Positions 55,097-63,281 of a stretch of 64,000 nt of DNA are shown one piece after another. The number at the start of each line of letters is the position of its first letter. The first letter of the stretch is position 1. The notes beneath the pieces are model-generated. The model did no database searches. It was not told the DNA's origin and was given only the letters and a program-made list of their open reading frames with translations. Origin of the DNA: Opitutaceae bacterium (GTDB lineage: Bacteria > Verrucomicrobiota > Verrucomicrobiia > Opitutales > Opitutaceae). The position numbers and the translations under genes were made by a program. The DNA is taken from contig JANQKV010000006.1 in the NCBI GenBank assembly GCA_028280945.1, positions 1-64,000 of the forward strand, given 5' to 3'.

Positions 55097-56743
55097 ATGA
55101 ATCTCATGATGAACAACCCAGACAATATGATGAGAATTGGCATTTGCAGCGGACTGCTTGGGCTTGCGACGACAATGCCAGGCGCGGTCACCGACATTGG
55201 CACGCAACGAGAGTTGTTTGTGGAGGGCAGCTTGATCGAGCGGTTGGAAGGTGGCGCCCATCTCGTCATGCATCGGCCGGTGCCTCGTGAAATCGCGATC
55301 ATCCACGATGCGCCGTGGGAGGGCACGGGCAGCGGTTATCACAGTGTCTTTGAAGACGCCGGCCTTTACCGGATGTATTACAAGTCGTGGCAACTGGACC
55401 CACTGAATGCGGCGCAGCGTGATCCCGACGACCCGCCCAACCCGAGATTCACCGCTTACGCGGAAAGCGACGATGGCATTCACTGGCGAAAGCCCGCGCT
55501 TCACCTCCATGCCTTCGAGGGGAGCACCGCGAACAACATCGTGATGCCCAGCATGCAGATGGGATCACTTGACGTGGATGCAGCGCATCCCTCGGTCTTC
55601 AAGGATACCAACCCGGCTGCGCCGGCGGATGCGCGTTACAAGGCATTCTTCCGGTCCAATGGAGCCAAGGGCCTGCTTGCGTTCAAATCGGCGGACGGTT
55701 TGCGATGGAAGCCGATGGCGGATCATCCGGTCATTACCGATGGTGCCTTCGACTCCCAGAACCTCGCATTTTGGGATGGTGCCGCGGGAGTCTATCGAGC
55801 CTATTGGCGGAGTTTCACGCCGCCGGAAAAGGAAGATGATACAGGGTTGCGTTCGATTCGCACCGGCACGTCGACCGACTTCATCAACTGGGAAGTGCTG
55901 GGCGATTTGACTTATGTCGATTCACCGCCCGAACAGCTCTACACCAACCAGATCAAACCTTACCACCGCGCCCCGCACCTGCTGATTGGTTTCCCCAACC
56001 GCTACGTGGAACGGGGGCACGAGCACGAGCCGCCAGTCGATGCGGCTTCGGCCCGCATCGCGGGTAACGAGGCGGCAGGAGATGATCGCAGTGCAAGCTG
56101 GTCCCACGCGATGAAGTCCTTGCCTGAACTTGAGCATCGCAAACACCGGGCCGAGGCCCGCGAGCGCTATGGCACGGGACTGACCGATGCACTGCTGATG
56201 GCGAGCCGCGACGGCCGGCACTTCAAACGCTGGAACGAGGCGTTTCTGCCACCGGGGATCGAGCGTCCCGGCACCTGGAACTACGGGCATCAATACCTCG
56301 CCTGGCACATTGTGGAAACGGCATCAGCCTTGGAAGGAGCCCCGCGCGAACTTTCGCTTTATGCTGTCGAAGGCTATTGGACGGAGCCGGGCAGCAAGGT
56401 GCGTCGTTACACTTTGAGGCTGGATGGCTTCGTTTCCGTGCGAGCGCCGATGGCAGGAGGAGAGGTGATAACCAAGCCCATCCGTTTCGACGGGACGCAA
56501 CTGTCGGTGAATTTTGCCACCTCGGCGGCGGGCAGCGTGCGTGTCGAAATCCAGGACGAGGCGGGAAATGTGGTTCCGGAGTTTTCCCTGGAGGATTGTG
56601 CTCCGCTCTACGGCAACGCCGTGGAGCGCACGATTGCGTGGAAGCATGGAGGTGATCTGCGTGACCTGGCCGGCCGGTCGGTGCGATTGCGCTTTGTGCT
56701 GCAGGACGCCGACCTTTATGCGTATCGGTTCATCACTGAATAG
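55097..56743 (+). CDS. Secreted beta-propeller protein with C-terminal beta-sandwich (paralogue of 50103-51545)
   Basis: A 548-aa protein. Signal sequence about residues 1-34 (MMRIGICSGLLGLATTMPGA). The mature part begins DIGTQRELFVEGSLIERLEGG, aligning with DLGDRRELMIDHYLIDRLDGA in the 50103 protein. Propeller-like turns (AYAESDDGIHWRKP, LAFKSADGLRWKPM, FDSQNLAFWDGAAGVYRAYWRS) and the terminal domain (GGEVITKPIRFDGTQLSVNFATSAAG, ending LYAYRF) also match. It is about 70 aa longer, with an Ala/Glu-rich insertion near residue 325. SD-like AGGAG lies before the ATG. Likely an extracytoplasmic glycosidase-like or binding protein; activity unproven. Confidence 0.7.
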   Translation: MNLMMNNPDNMMRIGICSGLLGLATTMPGAVTDIGTQRELFVEGSLIERLEGGAHLVMHRPVPREIAIIHDAPWEGTGSGYHSVFEDAGLYRMYYKSWQLDPLNAAQRDPDDPPNPRFTAYAESDDGIHWRKPALHLHAFEGSTANNIVMPSMQMGSLDVDAAHPSVFKDTNPAAPADARYKAFFRSNGAKGLLAFKSADGLRWKPMADHPVITDGAFDSQNLAFWDGAAGVYRAYWRSFTPPEKEDDTGLRSIRTGTSTDFINWEVLGDLTYVDSPPEQLYTNQIKPYHRAPHLLIGFPNRYVERGHEHEPPVDAASARIAGNEAAGDDRSASWSHAMKSLPELEHRKHRAEARERYGTGLTDALLMASRDGRHFKRWNEAFLPPGIERPGTWNYGHQYLAWHIVETASALEGAPRELSLYAVEGYWTEPGSKVRRYTLRLDGFVSVRAPMAGGEVITKPIRFDGTQLSVNFATSAAGSVRVEIQDEAGNVVPEFSLEDCAPLYGNAVERTIAWKHGGDLRDLAGRSVRLRFVLQDADLYAYRFITE

Positions 56744-56800
56744 TCGCTGGCGTCAGATTCGTGGTGAAAGGGGATCGGTGAAGTTCCTCGGAAACCACCC

Positions 56801-57676
56801 CTAGTCGCGGGTGTAGTCAGCGAGCCGTTCCGGCACGAGCGTGGCGATGGGCAGTCCGAGGGAGAAAGCCGGTCGTCGGAACGTCACATGTTCAAACCTG
56901 GCGATAAGGTCCGGGGCGGCAGTCGGAGGACCATCGCGATTCAGACGCTCGTAGTCGGGGTATATGGCTGCGGCGGAATCCCAATCGGTGTAGGCCGTTG
57001 GACCGACCCACAGCGTGTCCGGCAGATCGGGGCGAATGAACTGATCCAGGACCGTCCACGACGCAGCAGGGTCCACGGCCCGATACAGCAAGGTAAAGAT
57101 GGAGCCGTCCCGCACGACTCTCAGGTCCACATGGTTACTGGGAGCGTCTGAGATCTTCAGGGTCGAGCGGCTGTTGGTGGTGGTTTTGATTTCAAATTGG
57201 GGAGTGTCTTTGATCTGCAGGTCTTGCGGCAGCTGTTCGGGGTCAGCCGCGGTGCCGACACTAAAAAACAACCAGTTCTCTTGGTTGGGCTGCCAATTGC
57301 CGGCGTTGAACATACGGGGGGCGCGGATGAGGAGTCCGGCCAGTGAGAAACTGCGTCGCGGCAACTCGCTGTCGCGGCCCGTGACATGCAACCGGGTTGT
57401 GACGACAAAATTACCGTTCACGGGACGATAGAGATGTCCGCCCATCATGTCTTCGAACCAACCTCCCGAGTTGGGGCTGATCAAAAGCCGCCCATCGACA
57501 ATTTCCATCTGTTCCCATTTGGGCGTCCATCCCATGACCTGAAAACGTTCCCAACCGTGCAGGGCGGAAGGTTGGTCGAATCGGGTGCTGAGCGGAGCCA
57601 GATCGTTCGCACGGACTGATGGGGAGAGAAAGAAAGTGAGGCCGAGCAAGGCAAGGAGGGGGGCGATTCGATTCAT
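56801..57676 (-). CDS. Exported DUF1349-like (concanavalin-type) protein
   Basis: A 291-aa protein with a signal peptide (MNRIAPLLALLGLTFFLSPSVRA). The body is all-beta: FDQPSALHGWERFQVMGW, NSGGWFEDMMGGHLYRPVNGNFVVTTRLHVTGRD, SFSLAGLLIRAPR and a final WVGPTAYTDWDS. The LLIR and WVGP segments are reminiscent of DUF1349/LamG-type lectin-like domains that bind or cleave glycans. No catalytic residue is obvious. It diverges from the LysR regulator (51 bp), its likely controller, and converges with the secreted propeller gene. Confidence 0.65.
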   Translation of the reverse strand: MNRIAPLLALLGLTFFLSPSVRANDLAPLSTRFDQPSALHGWERFQVMGWTPKWEQMEIVDGRLLISPNSGGWFEDMMGGHLYRPVNGNFVVTTRLHVTGRDSELPRRSFSLAGLLIRAPRMFNAGNWQPNQENWLFFSVGTAADPEQLPQDLQIKDTPQFEIKTTTNSRSTLKISDAPSNHVDLRVVRDGSIFTLLYRAVDPAASWTVLDQFIRPDLPDTLWVGPTAYTDWDSAAAIYPDYERLNRDGPPTAAPDLIARFEHVTFRRPAFSLGLPIATLVPERLADYTRD

Positions 57677-57727
57677 GCCGCAAAATACTCGACCGCCCGG
57701 ATTTTCCCAATTTTATGATTATATATA

Positions 57728-58651
57728 GTGATTAGTAAATGTTATCAATTGGGGTTGGAGCTGCGCCACGTGTCGGCATTTGCCGTGCTCGGTGAAACGC
57801 TCAATTTTCGCGAATCAGCCCGACGCCTCGGCATCACCCAGCCCGCACTCAGCATGCAGATCAAACTGCTCGAGCAGCGGCTGGGCCAGAAGCTGTTTGT
57901 GCGCAGCACGCGTCGGGTGGTGTTGACCGCGGCGGGCCGCCGGATGCGTCGTCAGGCGGAAACCTTGTTGCGTGCGGGAGATGATTTGGTGGACAGCCTG
58001 CGAGCCAGGCGGTCTTCCGGGCCGGTGGGAAAGCTGGTGATCTGGTATGGCACCCAGGCGATGTTCACCGTGTTGCCTGATTTGCTGCGTGACCTGCATA
58101 TCGAGGCGCCGGGAATTGAGTTCGAGTTGGTGGACGCCACAACCGAGCAAATCAGCAAGGCCCTGAAGGACGACCGGGCCGACATTGGGTTCCTTCACCC
58201 TCCGATTGAGCGCCGTGGTCTCGAAAGCCGGGTTCTGCTGCGCGAGAGTTTTTGCCTCGCGTTGCCCGCGGGCCACCCGCTGGCCCGTCGAAGGCGGGCT
58301 TTGGATTTCGCGGCGCTTGCCGAGGAAACCATCCTGCTGCATGATCGATCGGATGGGCCCATGCTCTACGACGATATCATGGGGGGATTTTCCAAAGTGG
58401 GGGTGACCCCTCGGCTCGGCCCGCGAAGCTGCCAACCGCAAAACACCCTGGGACTGGTCGCGGCGGGGATTGGGATTGGATTCGTTTGTGCATCCATGCG
58501 GGCGATGAATTTGCCGGGAGTGACTTTCCGGGACTTCGTCGGCTTCGACAGTCAACTCAGTCTGGCTGTCGCGAGAAAGGCGGGGGACGACGCGGAGCCG
58601 GTCGCCTGGTTTTGGAATAGAATCCAAAAGAACCACCCGGAGGTGGTTTAG
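57728..58651 (+). CDS. LysR family transcriptional regulator
   Basis: A 307-aa regulator. The N-terminal winged helix is LRHVSAFAVLGETLNFRESARRLGITQPALSMQIKLLEQRLGQKLFVRSTRRVVLTAAG, textbook LysR. The effector domain follows (KLVIWYGTQAMFTVLPDLLRD, DIGFLHPP, LALPAGHPLA, GLVAAGIGIGFVCAS). The GTG at 57728 was taken; a TTG seven codons later is also possible. The shared 51-bp region with the DUF1349-like gene is very AT-rich (TGATTATATATAGTGATTA), suitable for divergent promoters and LysR binding. Confidence 0.92.
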   Translation: MISKCYQLGLELRHVSAFAVLGETLNFRESARRLGITQPALSMQIKLLEQRLGQKLFVRSTRRVVLTAAGRRMRRQAETLLRAGDDLVDSLRARRSSGPVGKLVIWYGTQAMFTVLPDLLRDLHIEAPGIEFELVDATTEQISKALKDDRADIGFLHPPIERRGLESRVLLRESFCLALPAGHPLARRRRALDFAALAEETILLHDRSDGPMLYDDIMGGFSKVGVTPRLGPRSCQPQNTLGLVAAGIGIGFVCASMRAMNLPGVTFRDFVGFDSQLSLAVARKAGDDAEPVAWFWNRIQKNHPEVV

Positions 58652-58738
58652 TTTGGAGGAATCTCGCCGACGGAACGCGTGAGCTCGTTGAGTCTACTCG
58701 GTCAGGAAACGAGAAACACGCGGTAGCGGATCAACGGG

Positions 58739-59677
58739 TCAGCCCTCTGGGCGGGTCCCGGAAGCGAGGAGCGTTTCGAAATGCGGCTCCCGTTCTTCAC
58801 GGCTGACCGTGGTGACCTCGACCTGGTCGAAACCAATGTCACGCATCATCTGGTGCAGGTCGTTTTCGGAGAACCCGAGCCAGACGTCGGCGTAGAGCTC
58901 GCGTGCCTTTTCGAACGTGTGGGCCTTGAGATCCAGCAACAGCAATTGGCCGCCGGGTCGCAGGATGCGAAACGCTTCCCGCAGCGCCTTCTCCGGATGC
59001 CGGGCGTGATGCAAGGCCTGGCTCAGAATCGAGAGATCAACCGAGCGATCGGACAGGGGCACGGCTTCGATGTCGCCGAGTTTGTAGGAGAGGTTGGCGA
59101 GTCCGTTTTTTTCAGCGAGCTCGGTGCCGACCTCCACCATGCGCGGCGAATTGTCTACACACCAGACGCGGGCGACCCGGCGGGCGAGCAATTGCGAAAG
59201 CAGGCCTTCCCCCGCGCCCAAGTCCGCCACCTCGATGGCGGGAGCGAGGCGCAGGGCCAGGTGGCCAATGGCCTCCCACGACCGCCCCGGACAGTAGTTT
59301 TTGCCGAGCTTTCCCGCAATCAGGTTGAAGTAGTTTTCCTGGTGGGCACGGCGCTTTTGCAGCACGCGTTCCAGGTTGGACTGATCGGTTTGGATTTCCG
59401 GTTGTTGCGCCACCGCCCCGCAGGCGGCCTGCAGCAGTTCCAAAGTGGATGACGGCACGTCGGGGCGCAGTGAGTAGTAGGCCTTTTTGCCTTCGCGCCG
59501 ATCCTGCACGAGTTCACTTGAACGCAGTTGGGCGAGCTGGGAGGAAATGCGGGACTGTGCCATGTCCAGGATCTCCCCAAGTTCGCCCACCGAGAGCTCC
59601 TCCGCCTGCACCAGCGAAAGGATCCGAACCCGGGTGGGGTCGGAGAGCAGTTTGAGGATTTCCCAAGTGCCGTTCAC
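58739..59677 (-). CDS. ArsR-type regulator fused to a SAM-dependent methyltransferase
   Basis: A 312-aa fusion. Residues about 1-95 are an ArsR/SmtB winged helix (LLSDPTRVRILSLVQAEELSVGELGEILDMAQSRISSQLAQLRSSELVQDRREGKKAYY). Residues about 140-300 are a class I methyltransferase (VADLGAGEGLLSQLLARR, VWCVDNSPRMVEV, LSILSQALHHARHPEKALREAFRILRPGG). No ArsR-type cysteine cluster is visible, so metal sensing is not supported; the methyltransferase half might bind SAM or SAH and control DNA binding. Such fusions often accompany methionine cycle genes, none of which are here. The GTG start follows GCGGA. Confidence 0.88.
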   Translation of the reverse strand: MNGTWEILKLLSDPTRVRILSLVQAEELSVGELGEILDMAQSRISSQLAQLRSSELVQDRREGKKAYYSLRPDVPSSTLELLQAACGAVAQQPEIQTDQSNLERVLQKRRAHQENYFNLIAGKLGKNYCPGRSWEAIGHLALRLAPAIEVADLGAGEGLLSQLLARRVARVWCVDNSPRMVEVGTELAEKNGLANLSYKLGDIEAVPLSDRSVDLSILSQALHHARHPEKALREAFRILRPGGQLLLLDLKAHTFEKARELYADVWLGFSENDLHQMMRDIGFDQVEVTTVSREEREPHFETLLASGTRPEG

Positions 59678-59761
59678 TCCGCGACGTTACGCCATCGGCC
59701 AAATCGGGCGGAAGCATAAAGTAGTAGCGTAATTCCCATCCGGTTGTTGCTTGCTGACGCT

Positions 59762-59791
59762 AAAACAAAACGCCGCCCGGACAGGGCGGCG
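59762..59791 (-). terminator. Rho-independent terminator of the GreA-type gene
   Basis: On the minus strand CGCCGCCC and GGGCGGCG form a perfect 8-bp stem with a 5-nt loop, followed by TTTTGTTTT. It lies 29 bp after the stop codon at 59821. Confidence 0.88.
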
Positions 59792-59820
59792 TAATGGTAA
59801 AGCGGAGATGATCGATCGGA

Positions 59821-61671
59821 TCAGGGAGTGGTTGCCGGCACGCGGTCGAGGCCGGTGATCTCGTATTCTTCCTCAGTCGAGCCAATGGAAACTTTCACCT
59901 GGTCGCCCACTCCCTTGCCGAGCAGGGCTTGGCCGAGCGGAGTTTTGTAAGCGATGACAAAATTGTCCGGATCGCTGTCCCACGCGCCCAGCACCTTGTA
60001 GGTTGGAGTCTGGCCGGTGCCGAGGTTTCTGAGGGAAACGATGCTGCCCACGCCGACCTGGCTGGAGGTGAGTTCGCTGAAGTCGGTGATGCGGGCGCTG
60101 GCGAGCTCCTTTTCGAGCTGCGACTTTTGGGCCATGAGCACCGACTGGTCCTGCTTGGCCATCTTGTATTCGGAGTTTTCCTTCAAGTCGCCATGTTCGC
60201 GGGCGGCGGCGATGGCCTTGGAGTTGTCCGGGATCTTCTTGGTGACGATCTCGTCGTATTCGGCCCGGCGGCGCTCGTAGCTTTCGCGCGAGACCAGCAG
60301 CGCCTCTTCCTTGCTTTCGGCATCACCCGCGACAAGCGACTGGATGCTCGGGAAGATTTTGATGAAGCGGGCGAGCAAGGATTTTTTAGTCAGATCCTCA
60401 AAGCCCTGGTTGAGCATCAACGTGTTCGCGAGGTCGCGGGCATTCTCCGGATCGGCAGTGGAGAGCAGGTCGGCGATCAAGTCGCTGTCTTCACTCAGGA
60501 TGTCGGCGAGGGGAATGCGCCGGGCGGAGGAAGCTTGCAGCGCCTCGTAGTCGATCGCGAAGAAAATGGCGCTGAGGAGGCGCGGGGTGATCAGGTCGTT
60601 GAGCAGCTTCGCGAACTTCTTCGAGTGGCGATTTTTGACGATCCACAACAGGACCGGTGCGCGCAGGTGTTGTTCAACCTGCCAGCGTTTGAAGGTCTCG
60701 GCGAGGTCCTCGGCGTAGTCGTTTTCCACCAGAAAGTTGATGCACTCGGTGGTGAACTTGCCCTGGGAGGACTTCAGCAGGTTAAAAACCAGATCGCGGC
60801 ACTCGATGGGGTGCGTGTCCTTGATGAGATTGAGGAAACGCGACTGGAAGCCGACGGGGATGTTTTCCGCGATCTCAGGCAGGTCGCGCACGTCTTCAAT
60901 GATCTGGCCCTCGGTGGGTTCAAGCGTGGCGGGCTCGACCGCGGCCAGCTTCGCGAGATCGTTGCGCACGGCGGCGCCGTAGAGGCGCTCGGCCTGGGTG
61001 ATTTGATTGGAATCGCGCACGGCCTCGGTGACCACGTGCAGGACCTTCACCAAGTCGTCGTGGTTCTCTTCCGGATCGACGGCCGCCACCAGTTTTTCGG
61101 CAATGGTGATGCGGCGTCGGGCCGAGCGGGTTCCCTCAAATGCTTCCAGCAGTTCATCCTTGGCTGAAATCGGGGTTTCGCGGAGCACGTAGACCTCGGT
61201 CTTCTTGGCCGGCACGGCTACGCGGGGGTCCTTGGCGGCGGCTTTTTTCGCCGCGGTCCACCACTTCTTGAATTTCGCTTCGCCGACAACCTGGGCGAGG
61301 GTGATCTCGAGATCGATGCCGCTGGTGGCGTGGTTTTCGTAGGATTTGAGTGCTTCGACCACGAGCTGCGCCGGATTGTTGTCGACCAGATCCTTGATCG
61401 TTTCGGCCTCGGTCTCCTTGCGGGCAAGGATGTGGTTGTCCGCCAGAACGTCCATCGTGTTGACACAAAAGGCCGGGTCCATCGCGTGGCCGGGCTTGTC
61501 CTTGAAGTCGATGATCAGGCGTTCCGCGGCTTCGTCGTAGCTCTTGATTTGGCCGAATCCCCAGCTCTGGTGGACCACGTAGGTTTCGGGCTCCATGGCC
61601 TCCAATTTGGAGGCGGCGGCCTTCAGGGCCGGTTTTTTTGCGATCAGCGCGGATACTGCTTCAAGATTCAT
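59821..61671 (-). CDS. Large GreA/GreB-type transcription elongation factor with long N-terminal extension
   Basis: A 616-aa protein. The last about 160 residues are a complete GreA: the coiled-coil finger (YERRRAEYDEIVTKKIPDNSKAIAAAREHGDLKENSEYKMAKQDQ, with the acidic tip residues of the DLKENSEY motif) and the C-terminal FKBP-like domain (VGVGSIVSLRN, SDPDNFVIAYKTPLGQALLGKGVGDQV). The first about 450 residues are extra: a small barrel near residues 30-75 (YVVHQSWGFGQIKSYDEAAERLIIDF) and long helical repeats. Ordinary GreA is about 158 aa; a similarly enlarged GreA is known in Chlamydia. It would rescue backtracked RNA polymerase. The start at 61671 is preferred; an upstream Met adds 13 residues. 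Confidence 0.9.
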   Translation of the reverse strand: MNLEAVSALIAKKPALKAAASKLEAMEPETYVVHQSWGFGQIKSYDEAAERLIIDFKDKPGHAMDPAFCVNTMDVLADNHILARKETEAETIKDLVDNNPAQLVVEALKSYENHATSGIDLEITLAQVVGEAKFKKWWTAAKKAAAKDPRVAVPAKKTEVYVLRETPISAKDELLEAFEGTRSARRRITIAEKLVAAVDPEENHDDLVKVLHVVTEAVRDSNQITQAERLYGAAVRNDLAKLAAVEPATLEPTEGQIIEDVRDLPEIAENIPVGFQSRFLNLIKDTHPIECRDLVFNLLKSSQGKFTTECINFLVENDYAEDLAETFKRWQVEQHLRAPVLLWIVKNRHSKKFAKLLNDLITPRLLSAIFFAIDYEALQASSARRIPLADILSEDSDLIADLLSTADPENARDLANTLMLNQGFEDLTKKSLLARFIKIFPSIQSLVAGDAESKEEALLVSRESYERRRAEYDEIVTKKIPDNSKAIAAAREHGDLKENSEYKMAKQDQSVLMAQKSQLEKELASARITDFSELTSSQVGVGSIVSLRNLGTGQTPTYKVLGAWDSDPDNFVIAYKTPLGQALLGKGVGDQVKVSIGSTEEEYEITGLDRVPATTP

Positions 61672-61803
61672 AACAAAGGCTTTCTGGGATGAATTGGTCA
61701 TTCCAGACAACGCGGCCCGCTTATGTCAACAGGAGGCTCGCCCCCTCTGAAATCACTCGGGTTAAGGCTTGGCAGGTTGTCCTCCCGGTCGTTGGTTGCG
61801 CCA

Positions 61804-63123
61804 ATGTCATCGCCCGTCGCCCCCCGCTCGGTTCCTCCCCTTGATGATGCCTGGGGCTGGGCGGTTCGTGTGCTGGAAAGCTGGCAGGAGCATGACCGCC
61901 GGATCGATTGGTCGCTGGATGATCTTCCCCCGGCCATGCCCGCCGGGGTCAGGGCGCGGGTGCAGCTGCTGGCGTTGGGCACGCTGCGGCACCTGGGCCG
62001 GATCAACGCAGCAATGGATCCATGCATCAAACGACCACCACGCCCCTGGGTGAGGGCCGCGTTGCGGGTAACGGCTTTTGAGGTTCTGAATGAACCGACG
62101 GAGGAAACGGCTGCCAAAGCGGGCCACCACCTGGTGGAGCGGGTGCGTCGGGAGGCGAGTATGGGCGAAGCCAGATTTGCCAACGCGATCATTCGCCAGG
62201 TCGCCACTGCCTTGCTTACGCCCCGTGAGGTGCCGGGCGAGGGGACGGCGGTGGAAGACTGGGCCAATTACTACTCGCACCCGGCCTGGTTGGTGGAGCG
62301 TTGGCGGGTCCAACTCGGTGCGGCCGATACGCGTCGGTTTTTGGAAACGAACCAGCGGCCCGGGCAGGTCACGGTGCGGTGGCGTGGCGGCGAAACACCC
62401 GAACCCGTGCCATCGTGGCTTGAGCCGATTGCTGATGTTGACGGATTTTACGCCGTGCCGGCCGGACGTTGGCCGGACGTGCGGCCGCTGCTGGAAACGG
62501 GCCGGGCCCAGGTGCAGGACCCGGCGACCCGGCATGCGATTTCCCTGCTTGATCCGCAAGTAGGTGAAACCCTGCTCGATCTTTGCGCGTCGCCGGGAGG
62601 CAAAAGCCTGGCCATGGCGGATCGCCTGCAGCGAGGCGCGATCATAAGTGTGGACCTGCCGGGGCGGCGTCAGGGGCGGCTGCAAAAAAACCTTAGCCTC
62701 TTTCCGTCCGGCGTGACGGGCAGAGCCGTCGCCGCTGATGTCTGCCGTGGTCTTCGCCGGTCTCTCACCGCCGCCAACCAACCCGTGGCGTATTCGGGAG
62801 TGTTGATCGACGTGCCGTGTTCAAACACCGGTGTGATGCGGCACCGGGTGGATGTGCGCTGGCGGCTCGAGCCGGATAGCTTTCGCCGTCACGCCCGCCA
62901 ACAGCTTGATCTGCTCCAGGCGGCGGCGGACTGTGTTGCGGTGGACGGACGGTTGGTCTACAGCACATGCAGCATCGACCGGGAGGAGAACGAACAATTG
63001 GTGCAGGCGTTTTTGCGCCGCCGCAAAGGTGAGTTCGAGCTCACCGCCTCCGAGCTGAGTCGCCCGTGGGAAACCGGCCACGACGGTGCGGCCGCCTTTC
63101 GACTGGAGCGGAAATCCAACTGA
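61804..63123 (+). CDS. RsmB-like 16S rRNA (cytosine-C5) methyltransferase
   Basis: A 439-aa protein with an N-terminal NusB-like helical domain (about 1-140; LLALGTLRHLGRINAAMD, RAALRVTAFEVLNE, NAIIRQVA) and a C-terminal NOL1/NOP2/Sun methyltransferase. SAM-binding LLDLCASPGGKSLAMAD, the motif IV cysteine in VLIDVPCSNTGVMRHRVDVRW and the motif VI cysteine in VYSTCSIDREENE are intact. This is the RsmB architecture (m5C967 in E. coli numbering). The ATG at 61804 is set by homology; it diverges from the GreA-type gene across 132 bp. Confidence 0.88.
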   Translation: MSSPVAPRSVPPLDDAWGWAVRVLESWQEHDRRIDWSLDDLPPAMPAGVRARVQLLALGTLRHLGRINAAMDPCIKRPPRPWVRAALRVTAFEVLNEPTEETAAKAGHHLVERVRREASMGEARFANAIIRQVATALLTPREVPGEGTAVEDWANYYSHPAWLVERWRVQLGAADTRRFLETNQRPGQVTVRWRGGETPEPVPSWLEPIADVDGFYAVPAGRWPDVRPLLETGRAQVQDPATRHAISLLDPQVGETLLDLCASPGGKSLAMADRLQRGAIISVDLPGRRQGRLQKNLSLFPSGVTGRAVAADVCRGLRRSLTAANQPVAYSGVLIDVPCSNTGVMRHRVDVRWRLEPDSFRRHARQQLDLLQAAADCVAVDGRLVYSTCSIDREENEQLVQAFLRRRKGEFELTASELSRPWETGHDGAAAFRLERKSN

Positions 63124-63179
63124 CGCCCCAACTCAATACCCCCTTTTCTCCCTCCATCCTGCATTCCGATTCCGTACTG

Positions 63180-63200
63180 AATGTTCGTAATACGAACATT
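63180..63200. promoter_or_regulatory. Third copy of the GntR/FadR-type palindrome
   Basis: The 17-mer TGTTCGTAATACGAACA at 63182-63198 is identical to the core of the site at 41667-41683; here it is extended to 21 bp by AA and TT. It lies in the convergent gap between rsmB and the PDZ protein, where no promoter for either gene is expected. It could control a short untranslated transcript or be a regulator-binding site unrelated to the flanking genes. Confidence 0.55.
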
Positions 63201-63281
63201 GTCCTGTTGCAGCGGAGTTTTAGAGGCGGGGAAAGGGTGCCTTGGGAGAACTTGAGTGACAGCGATTAGACTAAGGTCAGA

